Below, piece after piece: positions 37,072-48,130 of a stretch of 64,000 nucleotides of DNA. The DNA lies in assembly GCA_940337035.1 (NCBI GenBank), contig CALNHX010005249.1, positions 1-64,000 of the forward strand, read 5' to 3'. A model generated the notes under the pieces. That model was not told the DNA's origin and made no database searches. It saw only the letters and a list, made by a program, of their open reading frames with translations. The position numbers and the translations under genes are program-made. The stretch's first letter is position 1, and each line of letters opens with the position of its first letter. The DNA is from Agriotes lineatus (taxonomy: Eukaryota; Arthropoda; Insecta; Coleoptera; Elateridae).

Positions 37072-38312
37072 ACCACCTCTAGGGTGACCACCTTTTCGAC
37101 TGACAAAATCGGGACATGATGAAATCATAATAACATAATTCATTATTATTAAGGACAGGACCACAAGTAAAAGAGGGTCGTCCATTACCTGTAGAGTTCG
37201 AAATTTAATAATAAAAATCTAAAGATATACAAACCCAACCAAATAAAGTAAATATAAACAGAAACAAACGACATAAATCAATTTAAGGACACGAAGTATG
37301 ATCAAAAATTATTTTCATCTAGTGCGGCTATGGAATACTTCCTAATTTATGAATACAACTATGTTAGTACTTGAATCTCAAACTTAACATCTGATTTTTA
37401 AGTGACTTATAGTTGCATTCACAAATTAGGAACTATTTGATAGCCATACTAGATGATCATACGACAGTACCATTTCAGCCAACAAAATATATAATAAAAT
37501 ATATATTATCTGATAGGTTGTTAGATCATTTTCGACCTCTTTCGTTTTGCTCGAAATTACGTTTATTTGTCGCCCGAATTCTTACTGATTACGGCCCTGT
37601 ACTAGTTTTATGTGAATTTATTTTGACGGCCGACGAAATGCTTGCGCCTCGCATATTTATTTCGTGACCGTGAATTCCTTCTTTGATTTCGTATTGCTGA
37701 CACTGTATATGAGCGCCCCAAATTCTGTGCATCGCTTTTGTTGCCCTTGTAAATAGCTCTCGGAACTACGTCATTGATGGCAAGCAGTGCCGTTTAGTTT
37801 CAAATCTCCGAATTACAGCGATAACGATAAGGCATTCTTTGTTCACTGTTCTATATAGATCGCTTTGTATCTCAACCTTCAACTTGCCTTCTGCCTGATG
37901 TAATTAAGCTTTCAAAATAAGGCTTACTGAAATCTTTGTTGTCACACATTTAAACACCGATTTCAGAGCTTAAATTTAGTTCTTGGTATTTTTTTTTAAG
38001 AGCCGCGCTGGTAATTGATACTTAAGCTCGTAAATTTTCCATGCGTGGCTTAGTAGTGCATTGGAACCCTTATCTTGTGTTTTGTTACCCGGGGCTTCTG
38101 GGAACTTTGCTTATTTTTGCTAATACAGCTATGACATCATGCTGCGTGTAGTTGCACCAAGCTTTGTGTAAAGGAAATAAAAATTGATAACTCCTTAGGG
38201 AATGATGCATTTAAAATTAGTGGTTTCGGAGTTCTAAACTCTTTTCCGTCGTGTTCTTCACGGAGAGCCCAATTTGAAATTTCAATCAGTATCCGACACT
38301 TACAGAAGTCAG

Positions 38313-39541
38313 TGTGTAAAGTTTTGCACCCCCCGGCCTTCGGAAGCCGGGGGCTGCGCTGATTTGCGCGAGTGGGTTTTTGGTTTAAGGCAGTTGAGTT
38401 CAGCTTAGACCTTTGGACGATTATTTTACCCTTTTTGGGTGTTTTTGAACGAACACGCGCGGTGGGCGATTAAGTTATCGATATTTCAGTGTTGGCATAT
38501 AGCCGATTCGTCCCCTTAAGTTGATGTACTTCCCAGGGGGAAGATAGTTGCACCATTTGCAGATCCATTTAGAGACGACATCTTTAAGCTTGTGATTAAC
38601 GGTTTCCCGTACCTTTGTGGGGAAAAACCTTTTGCGTACTGCATCTTTGAATTACCGACGCTGAGTTTATCGAAGTCGACGGGAGGCCCACCGCGTGTTA
38701 ATTATTGTAGTGCCCTGGTTGCATTATTTTGCAAAGTCCGATTGCGTCGTGCCATTCTGAAGTCTGGAATAAAATCAACTCTGTCGCTCCGATTCTTCCC
38801 AAGGAGGGGCTCACATCATTTTAGGCGCCGCTTTGCGCTAAACAACTATCAGGCCCGGCCCCAGCCCTTTCTGTACCTCCGTAACGCCTTGCCAAGCTTC
38901 CCCGAGGACGAGTTTATAGCAGAAACTAGCGACGTGCTTACAGCTACCAGGTAGGAGCTATGTATTACACCGATTGTGTTTTTGTGCCTAATTAAGCTGC
39001 GACTATATTGGTTATGTGTTTTTCCGGGAGTTCGTAAATATTGCGCCCGTTCACTTAAAGCTTAAGCCTATGTTTTGATTTGCTTGTTGTTAACCAGGGG
39101 CTTCACCCCTGTTATCTATTTCGTTTTGTCCGTTGTGTAACCACATATTTAGACCATAAGGTAACTTTGCGTGGGATCCCCTTTTATATATATTCATGTA
39201 GGGTGTATCTTTTCTCTTTATTAAGCTTGAATTCACCTCCGGGTGATTATTATCAATGTAAAGATTTGTGTAAACCTTAATTCTTTAAATAATAAACCCA
39301 TTAAAGTCAATTTGATTATTTGTTGAGTTCTGAACCCCTTCTGGGTCATTAATTAATCCAGTGTGGCAAAGGCCGAGTGTAATTTGCAATGTAAAGCTGA
39401 AAGTACGCCTTTTTGATAAGCAAGCCCCAAGCCCTGGGCCATTCAGTGTTCTTTTGTTATTCTTTAGTGACGGTGGCCTTGAAGGTAAGTGATTTAACGA
39501 CAAGGTCACCCGGCTACTCGGAGAAGGCTTGGTGAACAACA
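38313..39541 (+). repeat. GC-rich block, possibly a solo LTR
   Basis: A compositionally distinct 1.2-kb block begins TGTGTAAAGTTTTGCACC with a CCCCCGGCTTCC-type hairpin near 38331-38351. It carries a TATATATA-like box near 39185 and AATAAA at about 39289, then ends near GAACAACA. TATA box then AATAAA in one unit, with TG/CA ends, is LTR-like. I found no convincing target duplication and no second copy in the window. The 120-codon frame inside (38592-38954) has no known domain. Confidence 0.3.
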
Positions 39542-39829
39542 GGCGGAGGTGTTCAGCAACGTACTTGGAGGACTTCTACATAGGCTACGTGTATTGTTCT
39601 TGGTTCTAGACACGTCAGCCACCCCTAATCAGAACCAAGTGGCGCTCAGGCATTTCTTTCTTTTTGTACAGAATCTTGCGTACGCCCAATTTAAAGTAAA
39701 AATTAAACAGGTACTCCTTAGTAAGAGCTACTATTCTATAAGGGCATATATGTGTGACACCAAGGTATGCTAAAATGTAGATAGTTTATGTTTGTTTGTA
39801 TATTGTTTGTTTTAGAATGTAAGAGTATA

Positions 39830-40110
39830 CATGTAATTTCAGCTGTTTTGACTTGTACGATGGTGTATATACACTGCTAAAGTATCAATAAATAATATGA
39901 ATATGAATATGAATATCTTAAGCAATCCATCAGGGTAAGTGCCGCCGGTTTTTCTTTGAGCTTTCGAACCTTCGAGCCTTCCCGACTGAGTTAAGTGCGA
40001 GTAACCGGAGCAACAAAATCTGCTCCAGCACATTAAGATCTGTGTTCTTTTTAGTAAAGCCGGCGAACCCTGTAGTTTGTACCCGATGTTTGACAGTGCT
40101 CTTGATCAAT
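39830..40110 (-). repeat. Probable LINE 3'-end fragment
   Basis: On the minus strand, a moderately GC-rich segment leads into an ATTCAT hexamer repeat (39895-39914) and a short AT-rich end, resembling the 3' ends of some insect LINEs. No conserved protein motif is left, so assignment is tentative. Confidence 0.35.
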
Positions 40111-40744
40111 GTCGATCTGAGCATTTAATACCGTAACAAGGTTGCTAGCTGCAGTTTCTGAAGGTGTTACGTGTTATTTCTTTTTTTATTAATTAAAAAT
40201 TAAGTTAATGTCCAAGAATTGTTTTGAGTTGCCAGCAATTTCTCATTGTATGCTTGGTTGCTTAGCCACATTTTTCATTTTCTCTATGAATTTTGAAGAT
40301 CCGCTCCAGGAAATTCCACTAGATTTTTAAAAATTATAATGTCTGTTATCAGTATGACTTCCGGCGGTCATTCTATGGCGCTGATTGTGTAGCATTGTGC
40401 TTTGGTGCTGTGTATATGATTTTAGAATTTTCGCTTCATGCAAGTAAAATAATTCCTGAATTATTATGAAAATTGTCGCAACTCTGAAACAACTAACAAC
40501 CACCGGACTAATAAATTAGCTTTTGCTTGGTTTTGTTCGAAGAACAGCACAGCAGGGTTGCCAGGTCACAAAAAGAGAATTACCGTATCGACCGTCACAA
40601 ATTATCGTACATTATCGTACAAAATATCGTTTCTAAGAAAATTATCTTATTATAAAATGATGTCCCCTTTCTCTTTATTATTCGTTTTTTTATTATTGTT
40701 GCCATGTTTTTACTTTTATAAAATAAAACAACATTCGCTAGATT

Positions 40745-40910
40745 AGTCGCCTGGTATATTTAGGTATTTGCCTAAAAGGGGTTAAGTGGAAGAGGAGCGG
40801 GCGCTGACAAGGCGCCTAAGCTGAACTTCGCCTCAGATATGTATAAATAAATGTTTTTTTTGTAGTTGAAGAAAAAAATAATAAAGGCATTAATAATAAT
40901 AATAATAGAA
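40745..40910 (+). repeat. LINE-like 3' tail ending in AATAAT repeats
   Basis: A short GC-richer segment (GGAAGAGGAGCGGGCGC) leads into ATAAATAAATG and an AATAAT microsatellite at about 40893-40908. This resembles the 3' tail of a 5'-truncated LINE copy. Weak evidence. Confidence 0.35.
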
Positions 40911-41026
40911 CAAACTTAATAATTATTTTGACAATAATTCGAAACTGTACTAGTCGACAAACCCAGCGGCCTTTAATACAAACGAAACAAATATATTTAT
41001 ATAAACAGAAAACAAAGAATACATTC

Positions 41027-41361
41027 TTTAAACTCTATTCACTATAGTCCCGGATTGTCAATGTCAAAATCCAATTAAAGGCAATCCTTTATATCATGGT
41101 TAAAATACTTTTAAGTCAAGCTATGGGTAACTAGAAACAATTAATTAAGTTACTAACGTCAAAACTATAAATTATAGGTTATATTTTGAACTGACTTAAG
41201 CAAAAATAACTAAAAGCTGCCAGGTAACAAAAACTCTAATTAAAAATTTACGCCTTTGCGTTGTCCAACCTAGTAGTAACAAAAAAACCAATAGAAATTC
41301 AACAGTGCTACCATAAAACGTCATTTTTGAGAATCCGGAACTATAGTGAATAGAGTTTAAA
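41027..41361. mobile_element. Small foldback element
   Basis: TTTAAACTCTATTCACTATAG at the left end is repeated in inverted form at the right end, extending through TCCGGA (about 31 bp). The 270-bp interior is non-coding. The LINE at 41363 is inserted at its right edge. Confidence 0.6.
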
Positions 41362-41362
41362 T

Positions 41363-41844
41363 CTTCTTCTTCTTCTTCTTCTTTAGCCACTAGACGTCCA
41401 CTCCTGGACATAGGCCTCTTCCAATGATTTCCATGTCGATCTTTGCTGGGCGGTCTGGATCCAGTTCTTTCCAGCATGTCGTTGGATGTCGTCTCTCCAC
41501 CTCGCCTGCGGGCGTCCGACACTTCTCTTCGATTCCCTTGGTCTCCATTGCATCAGGGCTGTGGTCCATTTGGAGTTGTTTCTGGCCACGTGGCCCGCCC
41601 AACGCCACTTCAGTCTCGCTACCCGCTCGATGATGTCGCAGACTCCTGTTCTTCTCCTAATTTCCTCATTCCGTATCCTGTCTCTCAGGCTCACCCTAAG
41701 CATTGCTCTCTCCATCGCCCTTTGACAAACTCGGAGACGATTGGCGCTCCTTGCTGTGAGTGTCATTGTTTCCAGTCCATATGTCGCTACTGGCAGGACG
41801 CATGCATCGTAGACCTTCCTTTTTAGGTTTGTAGGAACGGTTCC
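41363..41844 (-). mobile_element. 5'-truncated LINE with 12-bp target-site duplication
   Basis: Flanked by TAGAGTTTAAAT at 41351-41362 and again at 41845-41856. Read on the minus strand it ends in a GAA microsatellite at 41364-41382. Only the last 480 bp of the LINE were inserted, typical of target-primed reverse transcription that stopped early. The intact-looking end and clean duplication suggest a relatively young copy. Confidence 0.9.
41383..41766 (-). pseudogene. C-terminal 127 codons of LINE ORF2
   Basis: An open minus-strand frame carries the familiar insect LINE C-terminus: RAMERAMLRVSLRDRIRNEE, then IERVARLKWRWAGHVAR, a GRPQARWRDDIQRHAG block, and a final SLEEAYVQEW. The polymerase and endonuclease domains are absent because the copy is 5'-truncated. 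It is related to the fragment at 16110-16579. No function is expected. Confidence 0.85.
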
Positions 41845-42558
41845 TAGAGTTTAAATACTAAATACTTATAATATATTATGTCCTTAAAGATAATATCTGC
41901 AATTTCGGTTTCATGTCTGTTGAATTTATTTCGTCTAATAAAGGTTGGCATTTTATAACATCTTGTCACTAGGTTTAAAGCTATAACAATTTTTTTTCTA
42001 AACATATGCTAGAAAGATAACATCTGTCCGTTTATTGTTTTTGTTGCTAATTTAGTCCTACATTTAGTTTTTATTAAATTTGTCTCAGTAATCTGTCTTT
42101 CGCAACTGGCGCTTGAATGTGGCAATGATAAGATAATTAAAATAAAATCACATAAAGCAGGATATAATGTTTTCCCATGGTAATCGAACTAATACAGAAC
42201 TTGACCAGTGTTAACCAAAACCTAGTCAATTGGAATATTAAATTGAAGCTTTCCGTAAATGTAGAACTATATAAATATATAATAATTTATAATACATATA
42301 ATACATATTTTTACTTTTTCTTTACCTATATCCAAATTATCGTACAAAAGGCCATTATCGTACACTGTACATTTGATAAAATTGTAGTACGAAAACGATA
42401 ATTATGGTACACCTGGCAACACTGCAGTACAGAGCGTCCAATCGGTAGAAATCGGGACATTGGCTGTCCCGATTGGTTAAATTATTTACGCGGGACGAGG
42501 GATTCAAAACCGGGACAGTCCCGCCTAAACCGGGACGAGTGGTCACCCTAACCACCTC

Positions 42559-45140
42559 GTACCTTGCTACCCTCGTTCGCTTCGCTCACTCAGGCATCAA
42601 ACGGTCCTCGGTAGTGTAAATCTTACCTACATACCTTGTAAAGTAATATACTATTTCCGCATAACAATTTACCACAATTTGCTCTTCCTTGAACTTAACG
42701 TCCACTATTTTGTTACTGCTCTTTGTCAACAAATAACGTATTCTATTTTTGAGTGCACGTTTTGTACAAATCTTGAGCACTTGGTTTATATATTTATTGT
42801 TCAGAAAGAAACCATTTGAAATTTGCAATAAAAACTCTTTGAATTAGGAGCTCGTCCATGGCCCATACTTTGTTCAGGCTTGGGAGCGGCATTGAACATT
42901 ATGTACTACAAAACGATTTTTGACTTTCTCACGATGTGAGAATAAATATAAACCAGTCTTTTCTGTATTGCGATATATTTATGTATTACAAAAAAGATTA
43001 GTCTGTACTTAAGCTGTTGTCTGTTGTAAATCGCCCTCGCAAGGTTACATCAGTCCAGGCAACCAATCATACGCAAAAGACAGGTCGGTGAAATACAACT
43101 CGTGAATACTATAACATTGCTATTATTATGCTATACTATTAAAGATTGCAGGTGCAATCACTGTTCAAAGATAAGTAATTATAATTTCCATGCCTCACCT
43201 ACCCTAGGAAAAATCAGTTTAATATTAATACAGAATCGCCCATGTTTAAAGGGCTAATACAAAAACGAAAGTAATTCAAAAGGAACATTTATAAATCTTT
43301 ATCTATTGATGATTACATTAAAATAAATAGAGAGAGAGAGAAGTAAAGCCTCTGTCAAAAGCTGCAAAATAGTATTAAATTTCCAATAAAATGCTCCATT
43401 ACTGTTGCACTGTTGCATTAACAACATCATGATTTTTTAAGGGGTTCGTATACTTGGTGCACTTAAAATAAAAAGAGCAATTCCGTTCCCTAAAATTGAG
43501 CTCTGTACCACAACATATGAAAATTTAATTACAAATTCAATTAAAGATAGTAAATGTTTTATTTTCACAAGGGTGTTGCAGTGTTTGTAATTAAAAAAAT
43601 AATTACAGATGGATTTTCTAACTAGTTCTAATAAACTGTAAATAGCTTAGCTTAGTAATTTTGAGAATAGATATGTATGAAATGTTATTACCTTTACAGA
43701 AATAACTGTAGCTCTGATTACCATCTGCTTTAAGTCAAAGTCAAAAGAGATTGCAAGCATTACAGCATTGACAAACAGGTGCTGAAGTAGAATTAAATGA
43801 AAAATAATATTTCGCAGATTTTATATCTCGAGCCGAAATTAGTTTCCATCCAATCGAAGATTAGAAATGGATTTGCCGTTTTAAATTAAAGTCGAATTTT
43901 TTGTAGGTAACTCCAAAGGTATTGCAAAGTATTTTATTCTACCACAGAGTTAAATTATTCTATGTAATACATAACTATGGAAATGTTCCTATTGATGAGC
44001 GCCATAAAATTATGCTATGGCAAAATGGTACAGCTAATAGAATTACATATAGAAAGACAAATACTCATAATCTTCTTCTCCTGCAAAAAATTAACTTCTT
44101 ATGGACATACACTTTTATTTCGTACTGCTTGAATTTAAAATAAACGATAATGCAATCAATTCGAAAGCTAATTACGTTTTTCACTACTACACGTCTAACT
44201 TTAATAAAAGAACTAATAAGCATGGAACTCGTATCTTAGGGTATGTAATAATGTAAAATAAGTAATTCGTGGCCTCGCTTAAGTTTTTCAGGTCACAATA
44301 CATAAATAAATCGTACACTTTACATCAATACAAACCAACAAACTGATCCGAAAATAAAAAGAAATTTCGTTCACTCTCACTCACTCTCAAATTAGGGTTA
44401 CATAGAAACGTACTATCGCGCTAATAAAAAGTGACAGAATCCTCTCTTCAGCCCGAGTTTTTGCTTTTATAGGCTGCCAGAAACAAAACACAACGCAGCC
44501 CCAAGTTGGTTCCTTGGACATGGAACAAAATCAAACAATTGTTTCGAAGCCCCTGTATGGCCACCATATTAAACTTGCACTTATTCTAATTGGAATTAAG
44601 AGACTAGGATTAATTGTTAGGTAATGAAAAACTGACTGCAGTTTGATAATCGTTGAACAATAACAAACATTTTGAGTCCAAACTGTAAACGATACCTGTC
44701 AAAATTACAGATTTTTGCTCGTATTTGTATAATATGGAAACTTACAGTAAAATGAACTTTACTATTATTTTCTACACCCGTTTTCTTGCTATTTTTTTAC
44801 ATATATCGTAATTTAATTTATCATAAAAATCTTTCGTCTCAATTTTGACATTTAATCAAAATTTATTTTATATTTTTGTATGACTAAACCAGTTTGTAGG
44901 GTCGTATAAACATTCAAATTAAGTTATCTCCTTTCTACATCTATTGTACATCGGGTTTTATATTCCAAAATTATAAAGTTCGTTTTTTTAAGTAATGGAT
45001 TTACATTTTTACGAAAATCAAACACAAAATCACTAAAAACCCATAGCTAACGTACGGAAAGAAAAGACTGGCTTATTAACCAACTTCCAGTACAAATTCG
45101 ACCCATTCCGATGCAGTTTCGTCAAATGATGAGTAATCGT
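42559..45140. other. AT-rich intergenic DNA
   Basis: No supported gene. Frames such as 42586-42828 minus and 43922-44143 plus (80 and 73 codons) have no motif. A short AG microsatellite occurs at about 43330-43341. Confidence 0.5.
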
Positions 45141-45595
45141 AAAAAATCTGGTGTGATACATGCACACAACTTCCTTTTATAGTGATCTTATAATTAGCTA
45201 AAAATTTTATTTAAAATTTTTAAGTATTTGTCAAAATTTTTAAAAAATTACAAATTTTACAAAAACGGTACAAAATAGAGCGTTAGTTGAAGAGAAATTT
45301 TTTTTCTAGAATATTAAGCTGAATTAAAAAATGTCGTAATATACCGGGGAGTTAATAAAAAAATAGAAAAAAGACAAAAGAAACCCATTTTAGAAGTATT
45401 CAAGTAGAAAATCACCTATCTCACATTAAAAATTTGATAAAAATGTGAAGTTTTAAATAAATCGTTAGAGCCGTTTTTAAAAAATCGAAAAAAACTTAAA
45501 AATCACACGAGTAAACACCTACTTCCGGTTATGCAATTTTCTTCAAAAGCTTGCTGTCGCATTTACATAATACACAAAACTTATATATTGAGATG
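45141..45595 (+). repeat. Interspersed repeat family 'ACTTCCGGTTATGCG', copy B (truncated)
   Basis: Aligns by eye with 35725-36180, starting at GGTGTGATACATGCACACAA and running through CACCTACTTCCGGTTATGCA to CACAAAACTTATATAT, where similarity stops. It lacks the GACA tract and the terminal part. It is more diverged from copy A by several small deletions. Confidence 0.8.
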
Positions 45596-46077
45596 GTATT
45601 GAGCCCTCTACTCAACCCTGCTTGCAGCACAACAAATAAGTAAAACAAGTCAGATAGCACAGAGTTGGGGTAGTTCATGCAACTGCAAGATTGAACGTAA
45701 ATTTCAATCCGTAATTACATTTGCAAAGAAATGCTGGCAGTAATGAGTTTATTTGAGTAAAGAAGACAAAGGGCAGAGCTCGTTTTTCATAGATTGGAGC
45801 ATATATCTAATACTTACTATATTGCTAGCGGCTATGAGTGGGAAACTTGCCAAGGAAGTGAGACAGACAACCAACTCTTCAATGTATAATGGTGAGCTGT
45901 GTGCAAGCGCGGCGGCGTCGTCCGGCCAATGGGGAAGTGGTCAAGTTTAAAATTCGCTTCTAAAGGCGGAGTTCGAATTCTCACGCATGCGCACGAGACG
46001 CGTTATACTCTAAGTGAGACTATGTCGGCGCCGTAATGTTTTCTGAAGTTTCCAGGCCCTACCAGCAATATATGTGT

Positions 46078-47096
46078 ACTAGCTTTTACCCGCGACTTCG
46101 TTCGCGCGAGGTTCGTTATATGTGTATTAAATAATGACGTCCCGTCCCGTCCTCTCCCCTTCCATCCATTCCTTCCCTTCCCTTCCCTTTCCGTCCCGTC
46201 CCGTCTCGTTCCTTTTTGTCCCGTCCCTTCCTTTTCCGTCCAGTCCCTTCCTGTTCAGTCCCGTCCCGTCCAGTCCCGTCCCTTCCCGTCCCGTCCCGTC
46301 CCTTCCCCTTCCATCCCATTCCTTCTCTTTCCTTTCCGTATCATCCCGTTCCGCCCCGCCCCGCCCCGTCTCGACCCTTCCCTTCCCGTCCCGTCCCGTC
46401 CCGCCCCTTTCCCTCCCGTCCAGTCCCGTCCCTTCCCGTCCCGTCCCGCCCCTCCCCTTCCATCCCATCCCCTCCCCTTCCATCCCATCCTTTTCCTTCC
46501 CTTTCCGTCCCGTCCGTCCCGCCCCGCCCCGACCCGTCCCGCCCCGCCCCGTCCCGCTTTGCCCCATCCCGTCCCGTCCCGTTCCGTCCCTTCTCTTCCC
46601 GTCCAGTCCCGTCCCGCTCAGTCCCGTCCCGTCCAGTCCGTCCCGTTCCGTCCAGTCTAGTCCCGTCCCGTCCCGTTTCTTCCCTTATGTCATGTTCACC
46701 GTCTTGGACTTAAAAATAAATGCCATTTTCGCAATCAACGTCCCAATAAACCTCAATAACGACACCCATATCGATTTTTAGGCTTACTTACCCCATTTCA
46801 CCCCCTAAGGGGTTGATTTTCGGAAAATCAAGAAATACGTGTTTGCTTATTTGTTTTTAGGAGTACTCCTACGAAGTTTCAAGTCGAAATGTCTATTTAA
46901 TATTATTTTTCCATACAAAATTGGAACCCCCATTTTACCCCTTTAGGGGTTGAATTTCGAAATATCCTTTCTTATTCCTTGTATACATCATAAAGGGAAC
47001 CTCTGTGCAAAATTTCAGCTTTCTAGGTCCAAGGGTTTGGGCTGGGCGTTGATGAGTGAGTGAGTCAGTCAGGACTTTTAGAAATATATATAAGAT
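46078..47096 (+). repeat. Widespread-type insect repeat carrying a pentanucleotide satellite
   Basis: It begins CTAGCTTTTACCCGCGACTT and ends near GAGTGAGTCAGTCAGGACTT followed by an ATATATA tract. I recall this layout from interspersed repeats in many insect genomes. Two internal units share CCCCTTTAGGGGTTGAATTT-like sequence (46800 and 46940). The CCCGT satellite (46138-46685) lies within it. Whether it derives from a LINE, SINE or Helitron is not determined here. Confidence 0.55.
46138..46685 (+). repeat. CCCGT/CCCTT pentanucleotide satellite, about 550 bp
   Basis: Tandem 5-mers, chiefly CCCGT with CCCTT, CCAGT and CCATC variants. A 5-bp period returns to phase every 15 bp, so all frames encode low-complexity Pro/Ser/Val or Gly/Arg/Asp strings and stay open on both strands. 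These frames are not genes. Confidence 0.95.
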
Positions 47097-48130
47097 TATA
47101 TATATGCTTAGCCTCCATATATTTTAAATACATAAATATAAATTTATATTCAAAAATATCGACTTCTATCTATGTATTGGCAATACTGAAAATATAAAGT
47201 CCATCTGTGAAATAGTTTGTTGTTAGCAGCTGTTTAAAGAAAACGTGTGTTGTATTTTTTTAACAATGGAAAATACTGAAAATTGTGCGGTTTTTAGTTG
47301 TTGCATATAAAAGTCTTAAAAGGTGCAAACATTTTTGAATAGACGAAAACTGTGCTTCCTGAATGTGCTCTATCATATACGATTGAAAAAAATTAGATGG
47401 TTAAATTTAATAGAATTGCACCACCGTCCAATGCGAGCACTGCTCTGAACGCCATAGAAGTGTCACTACAACAAAAATGGTTACCAAAATCCTCGGTATG
47501 GTGTTGAAAGTCAAATGACTGAAATTGAGTGAAATAGCTAATGTAGTGAACATTTCAAAAGAGCTGGTGTGCGATATTTTAACCCAAGAGTTGGGCACGA
47601 AAAAGCTGTCCGCATGATGGGTGCCGCGTTTGCTTACATTTGATCAAAAACATGTTCGAACGAAGTAGCGATGTGTCGATCCGGTCGGATTCGATACAAA
47701 GGATCTAATCCGGGGCAGGATCGATTTGGATCGAGTCCAAGTTTCGGTCCGGATTCGTTCCGAGGAACGAAAAGATCGAGAGGCGTCAATTCTCGCGGAC
47801 ATTCATTCCTTTGGCATTCCGTTATTCAATCCATTTCAATACAGAATACAATACAATGTGTTGATGGGGAACAGCAAATGATGATGGTGTTCGTTTTAAA
47901 GGCTCGACGTCGTCGACAGGCGACACATGATACGGCCGAAGTTGCATGCTTTTTTATCAGTTATCAGTGATTTATGGCTTTTGGCGGCTTTGTAGGTATC
48001 CATTTGATTTCTTTGTTTACAATTTTTGCCCTTTCAATAGCGGCTGTAACACTCTTCGTCTGTATTCTGACTATTGCTCCATTTCTGTTCTATTTGTCCT
48101 TTCGCCAAGTGCAACATTGTTACTGTAAAA

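Larger units (their letters stand above)
40553..42424. mobile_element. Second hAT element, nested in the first
   Basis: The ends CAGGGTTGCCAGGT and ACCTGGCAACACTG are inverted copies with one mismatch. The flanking octamers CAGCACAG (40545-40552) and CAGTACAG (42425-42432) differ at one base, consistent with an 8-bp duplication. Subterminal TATCGTAC motifs occur at both ends. The interior contains a LINE tail, a foldback element and a truncated LINE, and no transposase. Confidence 0.82.
37080..42550. mobile_element. Large hAT element (5.5 kb) with nested insertions
   Basis: The ends TAGGGTGACCAC and GTGGTCACCCTA are inverted copies. ACCACCTC is repeated exactly at 37072-37079 and 42551-42558, an 8-bp hAT duplication. 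Inside the right end are inverted CGGGACAGTCCCG-type motifs. The element contains a second hAT (40553-42424), a possible LTR-like block and LINE fragments, which explain most of its length. No transposase of its own is recognised. Confidence 0.88.

Noticed and set aside
46116..46781. Long open frames of up to 215 codons on both strands over the CCCGT tract
   Set aside because: They are forced by the 5-bp tandem repeat, which has no stop codons in any frame; the translations are low-complexity and mirrored on both strands.
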